32,871 bases of DNA. Origin: an uncultured Bryobacteraceae bacterium (GTDB taxonomy: Bacteria > Acidobacteriota > Terriglobia > Bryobacterales > Bryobacteraceae). Shown here piece by piece: positions 1-6,705 of the stretch. Under the pieces are notes generated by a model. The model was not told the DNA's origin and did no database searches. It was given only the letters and a program-made list of their open reading frames with translations. Each line of letters opens with the position of its first letter. Positions within the stretch are counted from its first letter, which is position 1. The stretch is from contig CATPCJ010000047.1 in the NCBI GenBank assembly GCA_955652915.1, positions 1-32,871 of the forward strand, given 5' to 3'. The position numbers were made by a program, and so were the translations under genes.

Positions 1-2
1 AC

Positions 3-416
3 AAGTTCAGCCGCGTCCATTCCGCCATCGGCAGCTATACAGCGCTGCAGTGGCATCCCGAAGAGCACCTGGACGGTGGGAATATCTATCCGTTCCGTAT
101 CCGCAGGGAACCCAAGAAGAATATTCGCATCTGGCAAAGCGATGGCACGGAAGATATCGAGAACCAGGCCGGCAGTTGGCCGGCGCAGGCGATCCAGCTA
201 GCGAATTCGCTCAAGATGAAGGGTTACGACTTTCACTTTCGCTTTGGCGAGGCCGCGCATAACGGAGCGCAGGCGGCCATCGATCTGCCCGAGTCGTTAG
301 CGTGGCTCTGGCGGGATTACGATGCGGCCAAGACGGAGCAGATTTATGAAATGGATCCGGCCGAACGGGACAAGCCGATGTACCGCATCAAGATCACAAA
401 CCGAGACGCGTGGTGA
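3..416 (+). CDS. Putative esterase (enterochelin-esterase-like), C-terminal part
   Basis: The open frame runs in from the left edge, so the start and the nucleophile region are outside the window. The visible 137 residues end at a TGA and look like the C-terminal third of an alpha/beta-hydrolase of the Esterase D / Fes-like family. A stretch giving the bound form 'GYDFHFRFGEAAHNGAQ' matches the region that carries the catalytic histidine, here the His of EAAHNG, followed by the usual closing helix with 'SLAWLWRDYD'. In this family such enzymes hydrolyse esters, often outside the cytoplasm, but the substrate cannot be read from this piece. A complete protein of the same broad family lies at 16301-17422 on the other strand. 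The family call is fairly safe; the function is not defined. Confidence 0.75.
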   Translation, partial: KFSRVHSAIGSYTALQWHPEEHLDGGNIYPFRIRREPKKNIRIWQSDGTEDIENQAGSWPAQAIQLANSLKMKGYDFHFRFGEAAHNGAQAAIDLPESLAWLWRDYDAAKTEQIYEMDPAERDKPMYRIKITNRDAW

Positions 417-520
417 ACGAGTGCAAGATGGGCAGAGCGAAAAGGGAGCTCGATAGAATACGATGCCAGTGTGATGTCCAAGAGGAATGTTGGTTCAGGG
501 CGGGACAGAAATATTGGCCG

Positions 521-550
521 CCGATTAACACCGATCAACGCGGATTCTTC
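521..550. repeat. Three imperfect tandem 10-mers in an intergenic gap
   Basis: The units ccgattaaca, ccgatcaacg and cggattcttc follow each other directly. The first two differ at two positions and the third shares only the first half. They sit in the 417-638 gap between two convergent genes. From general familiarity, similar 'ccgattaacaccgat' strings recur between genes in some Acidobacteria and Planctomycetes genomes, but no second copy is visible here. The same gap also holds an inverted repeat, cgggcgc at 592-598 against gcgcccg at 613-619, with no T-run, so it is not a convincing terminator. Confidence 0.3.
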
Positions 551-638
551 GCTTCTCTAGCTGGTCACTGAACCGGTCAAAATGGAATCATCGGGCGCAG
601 CTCCGCGCTGCCGCGCCCGAATTCATCTTCCACAAAAC

Positions 639-2294
639 CTACCTACGCGATTGCGTGCTACCGATGGATTGACCGATGATCTCGCCTGAGACCACCAGTT
701 CCACTCTCCGATTTTGCTGCCGGCCGGCCGCCGAATCGTTCGTAGCCACTGGATTTTCCTTACCGAAACCCTTCGCCGATACATTATCCGACGCGAGGCC
801 TTGCCCGGTTAGGTATGCGCGAACCGCGTCCGCGCGTTCCTCGGAAAGCTTCATGTTGTAGGAATCCGATCCGATGCTGTCAGTGTAGCCGTCCACTTCC
901 AGCCTCAGCCCGGGATGCGACAGGATGATTCCCGAGATCTTGGCCAGCTTTTCTTTCGCCGCGGATCGCAGTGTGTACTTATTGAAATCGAAGAGCACAT
1001 CGGACATGTTCACGATCAGGCCGCGCGCGGTGTCGCGGGTTTCGAGAATCATGTTGAACTGTTGCAGCAGTTGCTGGCGTAATTGCACTTGCGACTGTTC
1101 GGCTTGCGCCCGCAGGCGATCGGCTTCCTGGGCCTTCTGCTCGGACTGCTGGGCAGCCAGGCGAGCTTGCTCGGCCTGCCGTTGTTGTTCCAGTTCGGCC
1201 AGTTTGGATTGCTCTGCTCTTAAACGGTCGGCCTCGGATTGCGCACGGGCCGCATCGGCTTGCGCGCGAGCTGCATCGGCGGCCGCTTTTTCCGCGGCGG
1301 CGCGCTGCGCGGATTCCCGAGCTTGCGCATCGGCGATTGCTTTCTGGCGCTCAGATTCGCGGGCTTGCTCATCCGCAAGTGCCCGCTGCCGCGCGGACTC
1401 ATCCGCTTGGGCGCGGGCAGCAGCCTCACGGTCGGCCGATGCCCTCTTCTCCATGGTGACGCGCTCTTCTTCCTGGCGCTTGATAGAGAGCAATCTGGCT
1501 GTTTCGGCGGTCTGCACTGCCTCGCGGGCGGTCATGATCACCGGCTTGCTGCCTACGTTCTTGCGAGCCTGGTAGGCCTCGGCCTGGCGCAGTAAATCGG
1601 CGGCGTTATCGAAAACGTCCTTGGCATAGCGATCGGCATTGGAATACCGGGCGATCTGCACGGCATTCTCGGCTTCCAAAAGTTGCAGCGGAACCTTTTT
1701 ACCGGTTTCAACCGCCCGGAACTTGCCCGGCGTGACATACATCGTATAAACACCGCGCTTCAGCAAATCAAACTTGACACTGGTGGTTTCCACTTTCCCG
1801 ACGGTGTCTTCGCGAATGATATTTTCCATCACCACCACGTCGCTCGGCTGCGTGACTCCGAAGTACGGTTCAGCGGTGACGATTAAAGCGAAGGCCTGCA
1901 GGTCCGTGGTCACGTCCAGGTGCGACTTGGTATCCTCGAGCACCACTTCGCCGAGGTTCTTAGCGCGCCCCTCCGGCGTGATGGCCCACAGCACGTAGGT
2001 CAAATACTCGGGACCGTAGCGCTGAGCCGGTTGCAGGTGGTCCATCGACGCTTTGGCTTCGATGTAGCCGGGCCTGCTGTTCACGTCCACATGCCCGGTA
2101 GCCTCGGGCGCGATAGGGGTGCCTCGCAGGTCCACCTTTGTCCATCCGCTACGATGCCGGTAACTAACCGCATTCGTGGTACGCTCCACCACGGTCACGC
2201 GGAAGATGGGTTGCGAGTCACTCGCTTCGGGCGGCGTGGTGACTTGGGCGCTCAACGCGCAGACGAACACTCCCAAGAGGCTCAGCTTGAACAT
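639..2294 (-). CDS. Secreted OmpA-family protein with long coiled coil
   Basis: This 551-residue protein starts with a signal peptide (MFKLSLLGVFVCALSAQ). A region of about 240 residues with no family I can name follows. Residues about 265-410 form an Ala/Gln/Arg/Glu-rich heptad-like stretch with repeated 'ADEQARES' and 'AQADAARAQ' units, a clear long coiled coil. The end (about 425-535) is an OmpA/MotB peptidoglycan-binding domain: 'FDFNKYTLRSAAKEKL', 'VDGYTDSIGSDSYN', 'LSEERADAVRAYL' and 'NRRVELVV', including the Asp and Arg positions known in the family to bind diaminopimelate. It is probably periplasmic or outer-membrane-associated, tethering something to the wall. The start is supported by AAGGAG 9-10 nt upstream of ATG. 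The biased coiled-coil DNA opens long spurious frames on the other strand. Domain call is strong; role is unknown. Confidence 0.9.
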   Translation of the reverse strand: MFKLSLLGVFVCALSAQVTTPPEASDSQPIFRVTVVERTTNAVSYRHRSGWTKVDLRGTPIAPEATGHVDVNSRPGYIEAKASMDHLQPAQRYGPEYLTYVLWAITPEGRAKNLGEVVLEDTKSHLDVTTDLQAFALIVTAEPYFGVTQPSDVVVMENIIREDTVGKVETTSVKFDLLKRGVYTMYVTPGKFRAVETGKKVPLQLLEAENAVQIARYSNADRYAKDVFDNAADLLRQAEAYQARKNVGSKPVIMTAREAVQTAETARLLSIKRQEEERVTMEKRASADREAAARAQADESARQRALADEQARESERQKAIADAQARESAQRAAAEKAAADAARAQADAARAQSEADRLRAEQSKLAELEQQRQAEQARLAAQQSEQKAQEADRLRAQAEQSQVQLRQQLLQQFNMILETRDTARGLIVNMSDVLFDFNKYTLRSAAKEKLAKISGIILSHPGLRLEVDGYTDSIGSDSYNMKLSEERADAVRAYLTGQGLASDNVSAKGFGKENPVATNDSAAGRQQNRRVELVVSGEIIGQSIGSTQSRR

Positions 2295-2703
2295 ATTTCA
2301 GTACTCCTTAGGAAGAATACTGTGCAAGTAACGTTCCATCGCGGAATCCTTTTAGTTTGTGTCGTATTGGGAATTGCACCTGCGCTGTCACATGGAATTT
2401 TTTCCGGCCGGTTCGTTTTGCGTACCCGGTGTGGTTGGGTTCGGATTCTTATGTGGGGCAGGATGGCATCCCGCGGCGGATTGGTAATCCGCCTGGGTTG
2501 GACGCTTACAGGCCGATTGCCAATCGGCCGCAGGTTACCAACTTTACCAACCTGCCCCACAATTGAATAAAATCACAATGGTCGCGCCGCAACATGAAAA
2601 GTGCCCTGGCACGAAGGGTTCCAATCCGCACCCAAAAAATGCCGTATCCGATTTTCTTCCCACGGTGATATACTGAAATCGGTCGAAACAAGGGCAGGTG
2701 GAA
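2295..2703. other. Intergenic region between divergent OmpA-like and VWA genes
   Basis: This stretch separates two genes that point away from each other, so promoters for both should lie here. It contains the ribosome-binding site of the OmpA-like gene near 2304-2310, the palindromic repeat array at 2453-2560, and about 140 nt before the VWA gene. No confident -35/-10 pair could be assigned and no further coding sequence was seen. Confidence 0.6.
2453..2560. repeat. Modular palindromic repeat array, copy A
   Basis: The element begins with gtggggcagg (2453-2462) and ends with its exact reverse complement, cctgccccac (2551-2560). Inside are two perfect hairpins of 8-bp stem and 3-nt loop: 2475-2493 (ggcggatt/aatccgcc) and 2511-2529 (ggccgatt/aatcggcc). 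The second 19-mer is identical to 5024-5042 in copy B. The design of 19-nt hairpin modules, each reading X8-N3-X8', resembles REP/BIME-type interspersed elements. No gene for a REP-associated tyrosine transposase is in the window. Confidence 0.8.
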
Positions 2704-3744
2704 ATGGTGGCGCAGACCTTATCAAGCCTCCGACGTTTCGTTGGACTCTCCTCTCTCATACCCGTAGCTTGTGCGCTGGCGCCCATGTATCTCGGGGCGC
2801 AGGAGGCGGAGACGCGTCCGGACGACGTCAAAGTAACTATCACGCCGCGGGCCAAGCCTTCCGATAAGGATGCCAAACAATCCGAGCTGGAAAAGCGCGC
2901 GGCCAGCATCCGCATCGACACCACGATGGTGCAGATTCCGGTGACGGTCACCGATCCGCTGAATCGCTTTGTAACCGGCCTGGAAAAAGAGCACTTCAAA
3001 TTATTCGAGGACAAGGTAGAGCAGAGCATTCTCCAGTTTTCGAGCGAAGACGCTCCGTTGTCCATCGGGATCGTTTTCGATACCAGCGGGAGCATGGGTC
3101 CCAAACTCCAGAAGTCGCGGCAGGCCGTTGTTCAATTTTTCAAGACCGCCAATGCCGAAGACGAGTTTTTCCTGATCGAGTTTTCGGACCGGCCGGAGTT
3201 AGTGGTGCCATTCACCCATGACACGGAGGAGATTCAGAATCGCTTGGCGTTCACCCAATCCAAGGGCAAGACGGCGCTGTTGGACGGCGTCTACATGGCC
3301 ATGAACCAGATGAAAAAGGCGCAGAATCCGCGCAAGGCAATTTTGATTATCTCGGACGGCGGCGATAACAACAGCCGGTATACGGAGAGCGAAGTGCGGA
3401 ACGCGGTTCGGGAAGCGGACGTCCAGATATACGGCATTGGGATTTTCGAGTCCGTCAGCGGGCGCGGACGCACGCCGGAAGAGGCCATGGGACCGGGATT
3501 GTTGAATGAAGTCGCGCAATTGACGGGTGGCCGCAGCTTCAGCGTGGACAATTTGAACGAGCTCGCCGATATCGCCGCGAAGATTGGCATCGAACTGCGC
3601 AATCAATACATGCTCTACTATTCGTCGAAGAACATGGTGCGGGATGGCAAGTACCGTCGCGTGTCGGTGAAATTGGTGCAGCCGCGCGGTCTTCCGCCCT
3701 TGAAGGCATTCTTCCGTCTTGGGTATTATGCGCCGGCTCAGTAG
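2704..3744 (+). CDS. Secreted VWFA-related domain protein (first of pair)
   Basis: About 346 residues. An N-terminal hydrophobic export signal (residues about 10-30) leads to a von Willebrand factor A domain. The metal-ion-dependent adhesion site is plain at about residues 126-130 (FDTSGSMG), and the 'ILIISDGGDNNSRY' strand-loop follows. It fits the VWFA-related family greatly expanded in Acidobacteria, whose members are exported and of unknown partner. The ATG at 2704 was chosen because AGGG lies 9 nt upstream; a GTG at 2698 in the same frame is possible but its spacing is poor. The 3' end overlaps the next, paralogous gene by 17 nt, which implies one transcript and coupled translation. The family is clear; the ligand and role are unknown. 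Confidence 0.9.
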   Translation: MVAQTLSSLRRFVGLSSLIPVACALAPMYLGAQEAETRPDDVKVTITPRAKPSDKDAKQSELEKRAASIRIDTTMVQIPVTVTDPLNRFVTGLEKEHFKLFEDKVEQSILQFSSEDAPLSIGIVFDTSGSMGPKLQKSRQAVVQFFKTANAEDEFFLIEFSDRPELVVPFTHDTEEIQNRLAFTQSKGKTALLDGVYMAMNQMKKAQNPRKAILIISDGGDNNSRYTESEVRNAVREADVQIYGIGIFESVSGRGRTPEEAMGPGLLNEVAQLTGGRSFSVDNLNELADIAAKIGIELRNQYMLYYSSKNMVRDGKYRRVSVKLVQPRGLPPLKAFFRLGYYAPAQ

Positions 3745-4663
3745 TTTTCTACTCCTCTGTTGTCTGGTCAACGCGCAGAAGTCCCAGCCGCCCGCGGGCG
3801 ATCCGGTCTTCACCTCCGACACCCGTCTGGTGCTGCTGCCGGTAAGTGTTTCGGACAAAAGTGGAAAGCTGGTAACGGATCTTCCTCAAAAGGCGTTCAA
3901 GGTCTTCGAGAATGGAATCGAACAACCGATTAAAATCTTCAAGCGCGAGGACGTGCCCGTTTCACTCGGCATCATCATCGACAACAGCGGCAGCATGAAG
4001 GAAAAACGCCAAAAAGTGGAAGTTGCGTCGATGGATTTGGTGAAAGCTTCCAATCGCGACGACGAGGTCTTCATCGTGAATTTCAACGATGACGCTTTTT
4101 TGGACGTGGAGTTTACCAACGACATCAAGACGCTGGAAGAGGGCGTGGGGCGCATCGATTCCCGCGGGGGCACGGCCATGCGCGAAGCTATCAGCATGTC
4201 CATCGACTACCTGAAGAGTAAGGGCAAGAAGCAAAAGAAGGTGCTCCTGGTGATCACGGATGGCAACGACAACGCCAGCACCATCAACATCGAAAAAGTC
4301 GTCAATCGGGCGCGGCAGAGCGAGGTCCTGATCTACGCGATCGGACTATTAAACGAAGAAGAACGCCACGAAGCCAAGATCGCCAAGCGTGCGCTGGACG
4401 CCTTGGCCAATGAATCCGGGGGGCTTGCTTTTTATCCGAAGGCTGTCGCGGACGTGGACCGCATCGCGCTCCAAGTGGCGCACGACATCAGAAATCAGTA
4501 CACCATCGCTTACTCGCCCACCATTCAGGCGATGGACGGAAGCTTCCGTCAAATCAAGGTCACGGTGAGCGCCGGCGGGCGGCCGTTGATTCGCACCCGC
4601 ACCGGCTACTATGCCACCGAAGAGTCCGGAAAGAAAACGACAAGCCAGGCCCCGACCCATTAA
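3728..4663 (+). CDS. Secreted VWFA-related domain protein (second of pair)
   Basis: This 311-residue protein is a paralogue of the upstream gene, sharing 'PVSLGIIIDNSGSMK' (MIDAS motif, about residues 85-90), 'VLLVITDGNDNAS' and the closing 'IRNQYTIAYSP' and 'GYYA' segments. A short signal peptide (MRRLSSFLLLCCLVNAQ) supports ATG 3728 over the in-frame TTG at 3719. The gene overlaps its upstream partner by 17 nt and the downstream small gene by one base (TAATG), so the three form one translationally coupled unit. The C-terminus is Thr/Lys-rich. The tandem arrangement points to a local duplication, with the two products perhaps acting together outside the cytoplasmic membrane. That last point is inference. 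Confidence 0.9.
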   Translation: MRRLSSFLLLCCLVNAQKSQPPAGDPVFTSDTRLVLLPVSVSDKSGKLVTDLPQKAFKVFENGIEQPIKIFKREDVPVSLGIIIDNSGSMKEKRQKVEVASMDLVKASNRDDEVFIVNFNDDAFLDVEFTNDIKTLEEGVGRIDSRGGTAMREAISMSIDYLKSKGKKQKKVLLVITDGNDNASTINIEKVVNRARQSEVLIYAIGLLNEEERHEAKIAKRALDALANESGGLAFYPKAVADVDRIALQVAHDIRNQYTIAYSPTIQAMDGSFRQIKVTVSAGGRPLIRTRTGYYATEESGKKTTSQAPTH

Positions 4664-4857
4664 TGGCGCGCTTCCTGTGGCGCGCAACGCGGGGCCACCG
4701 CCTCACTCCCTGGCGCAGTCCCTATCTGCGCTGGCGCATGGAAACTTACTGGGGCCAGCCCGCGGACGAAATCCACTTTAAAGAATTCTGGCGATTCGCG
4801 TGGCGGCATCGACGCGAGCTGGCGCGGTTCTTGCGCTGGACCGAGCGTATGGAATAA
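4663..4857 (+). CDS. Small basic Trp/Arg-rich protein coupled to VWA genes
   Basis: The start codon shares a base with the stop of the preceding VWA gene (TAATG), a classic coupling arrangement, and the frame stays open for 64 residues. The product is very basic and aromatic (many Trp and Arg, with repeated 'RFLRW', 'RWRM' and 'FAWRHRRE' patterns) and has no signal peptide or membrane segment. I do not recognise a family. Its position suggests a cytoplasmic or membrane-surface accessory of the VWA pair. The coupling is good evidence for a real gene; similarity to anything known is not. Confidence 0.6.
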   Translation: MARFLWRATRGHRLTPWRSPYLRWRMETYWGQPADEIHFKEFWRFAWRHRRELARFLRWTERME

Positions 4858-4975
4858 GGACGTGGGGCAGGCAATTGTATTCTGTCGCCTGTCGTGGCAG
4901 GTCACGGAAATATCACGCCTTGTTGCAGGGCAGGACGCGAAAGGAACGGGGCGATGGCACAGCACGCCTATGTAG

Positions 4976-5084
4976 GGCAGGTTGATAACCTGCCGCCGAT
5001 TGTAAATCGGCCTATCGCTAACGGGCCGATTGCCAATCGGCCGGCAGGATACCATCCTGCCCCACGGCAGGATACCATCCTGCC
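4976..5084. repeat. Modular palindromic repeat array, copy B
   Basis: Five short hairpins follow one another: 4976-4994 (ggcaggtt/aacctgcc), 4995-5011 (gccgatt/aatcggc), 5024-5042 (ggccgatt/aatcggcc, identical to a hairpin in copy A), 5043-5061 and 5066-5084 (both ggcaggat/atcctgcc, identical to each other). Loops are 3 nt. The array lies between the small VWA-linked gene and the convergent parvulin gene, ending 9 nt from the latter's stop codon, so any transcript from either side would carry it. It may act as a terminator or RNA-stabilising element; that is inference. Confidence 0.85.
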
Positions 5085-5093
5085 CAACCAGGC

Positions 5094-6056
5094 TTACTTC
5101 CCGAAGTACGAATCGTCGATGGTTACCGGCAACTGCTTCTTGATACGGTCCATGGCTTCCTTGGTCAACTGCGGCTTGATCTGCTTTTCGATTTCGGGCC
5201 GCACTTCCTCGAAGGTCTTGGTGTTGTGTTCTTCAACCTTGATAAGGTGATAGCCAAACGGGGATTTCACGGGTTCACTGAGTTGCCCCACCGGAAGGCT
5301 GAAAGCCGCCTGGTCGAACGGGGCCACCATCTGGCCGTGCGGGAACGATCCCAGCGATCCACCCTGAGCGCCGGATCCGACATCGTCCGACTCCGCCTTG
5401 GCGATGGTTGCGAAGTCGCCGCCGGCCAGTATCTGCTTACGTATCTCGGTGGCTTTGGCCAGGGCTTCGTCGTCGGTAAGATCCTTTTGATTCGGCTTCA
5501 GGGGCACGCGCGATCCCTGAAAGCGGATCAGAATATGGCTGGCTTTCACCAGTTCGTATTGATTTTTGTGAGCGTCGTAATAGGCCTTCAAGGCCGGCTC
5601 ATCCGGTTTGATCTCGTCGGCGATTCGCTTAGCCAATGCGCTCGCCAGCACGTTGTCGGTCTGTATCGCGATGAGCTGTTGAACGCCCGGCGTTTGATCC
5701 ACCTTGCGCTTCCGCGCTTCCTGCGCGATGGATTTCAATTCAGCGATTTGTTCGCCAACTTGACGCCGGCCCGGCCCCGGTGCGGCAGCGGCGGCGCGCA
5801 TGTTGTCGGGGAGCGCGGATAGCAATTCCTCGAATTGCGCCCGAGTCAGCTTATCGTTGCCGACTGTCAGGACCACGGTGTCCGGCGATACGACGGCTGG
5901 CGCAGCGGCTTCCTTGGGCGGCTCTTTCACCGGCTGCGGAGTCGTTGGACGAATGACCGCCGGCTTAACGGGCGGAGGCGTGGCGGGTGGTTGCGCGACC
6001 GACGCCGTGACAGCGGAAAACATAATCAGGAATTTCGTTCTATTGAATAATCTCAT
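5094..6056 (-). CDS. Exported parvulin-type peptidyl-prolyl isomerase
   Basis: This 320-residue protein has a signal peptide (MRLFNRTKFLIMFSAVTASVAQ), a Pro/Ala-rich spacer to about residue 55, a SurA/PrsA-like N-terminal helical region, and a PpiC rotamase domain at about 170-285. The rotamase hallmarks are 'ASHILIRFQG', 'GGDFATIAKAESDD', 'GGSLGSFPHGQMVAPFD' and 'SPFGYHLIKVEE'. In this family such proteins fold or escort exported proteins in the periplasm. It is alone on its strand, convergent with the VWA unit and divergent from the small cytochrome gene. The ribosome-binding site is weak (a GAG-containing stretch 5-9 nt upstream of ATG). The family is confident; clients are unknown. Confidence 0.92.
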   Translation of the reverse strand: MRLFNRTKFLIMFSAVTASVAQPPATPPPVKPAVIRPTTPQPVKEPPKEAAAPAVVSPDTVVLTVGNDKLTRAQFEELLSALPDNMRAAAAAPGPGRRQVGEQIAELKSIAQEARKRKVDQTPGVQQLIAIQTDNVLASALAKRIADEIKPDEPALKAYYDAHKNQYELVKASHILIRFQGSRVPLKPNQKDLTDDEALAKATEIRKQILAGGDFATIAKAESDDVGSGAQGGSLGSFPHGQMVAPFDQAAFSLPVGQLSEPVKSPFGYHLIKVEEHNTKTFEEVRPEIEKQIKPQLTKEAMDRIKKQLPVTIDDSYFGK

Positions 6057-6214
6057 TTTGGTCTCGTTTAGAAGCAGAACAAAAGCCGCGAGGTAATCAG
6101 TGAGGCTGTTGTAAGTAGCTTACTCTTTTAGAATACCGTGAAATCAGGGGGGCGGGCGGCCAACGTTCAGGCCGGCTGCTTTACAATCATTGTTGACGGA
6201 GGCATGAAACCAAA

Positions 6215-6610
6215 GTGAATTGGCTGCACATTCTCTGTTGCTTCCGCTGTTGCTTCATCGCGCTCACCGCTCCGGCGTTCGCGGCAAATCGTCCGCTGTG
6301 TCCCGAGTGCTTCTTCGACAAGCGGGTGGCGCCTATCCTGACGCAGCGCTGCCTGGGCTGTCACAACCAGGAATTGAAAAACGGCGGCGTCTCTTTTCTG
6401 GATCGCGACAGCCTGCTCACAGGCGGCGCGCGAGGTCCGGCGATTGTTCCCGGAAAACCGGAGGCGAGCGTGCTGCTGGACACATTGCGGCACGAGGGCG
6501 AGATTCAGATGCCTCCCGGCCCGAAGCTGCCCTTGAGGGAAATCGCGATCTTGACGGAATGGATCAAGCGCGGCGCCGTTTGGGGAACCAAACTGCGCGC
6601 GACGAAGTAG
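6215..6610 (+). CDS. Small exported c-type cytochrome (PSCyt1-like)
   Basis: The 131-residue product has a signal peptide (ending near 'APAFA') and one heme-binding CxxCH motif in 'QRCLGCHNQELKNGGVS', followed by 'RGPAIVPGKPEASVLLDTLRH' segments, 'MPPGPKLP' and 'LTEWIKRGAVW'. This is the Planctomycete-type cytochrome c domain (PSCyt1). In many genomes that domain is fused to other modules, but here it stands alone. The start is GTG, with GGAGG 12 nt upstream (6198-6202). An ATG at 6204 nearer the usual distance opens a four-codon frame that ends at TGA overlapping this GTG. It is likely a periplasmic electron-transfer protein with unknown partner. Confidence 0.85.
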   Translation: MNWLHILCCFRCCFIALTAPAFAANRPLCPECFFDKRVAPILTQRCLGCHNQELKNGGVSFLDRDSLLTGGARGPAIVPGKPEASVLLDTLRHEGEIQMPPGPKLPLREIAILTEWIKRGAVWGTKLRATK

Positions 6611-6621
6611 CTGTCGTGTTT

Positions 6622-6699
6622 GGAAGCTGTGAAAAAATCGGTCTAGGATCCACACCGGCAAGAATGTCTGTGTTGGTTCGCGATTGTTTCACAGCTTCC
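6622..6699. repeat. Dispersed palindromic element, copy 1
   Basis: Terminal inverted arms of 19 nt, 6622-6640 and 6681-6699, pair with one mismatch (outer 13 bp perfect: ggaagctgtgaaa / tttcacagcttcc). The element fills the gap between the convergent cytochrome and S9 peptidase genes. Its reverse complement matches 29161-29210 closely over the last 38 nt, including 'tgtggatc' and 'tttcacagcttcc', so it belongs to an interspersed family. Placement between convergent genes would also suit a bidirectional terminator. Confidence 0.75.
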
Positions 6700-6705
6700 T
6701 GACAC

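Noticed and set aside
592..619. GC-rich inverted repeat as terminator between the esterase and OmpA-like genes
   Set aside because: The stem is only 7 bp with a 14-nt loop and no T-run.
925..1595. Long plus-strand frames opposite the OmpA-like coiled coil
   Set aside because: They are shadows caused by the biased Ala/Gln/Arg codons of the real minus-strand gene; Cys/Ser/Ala-rich with no domain.
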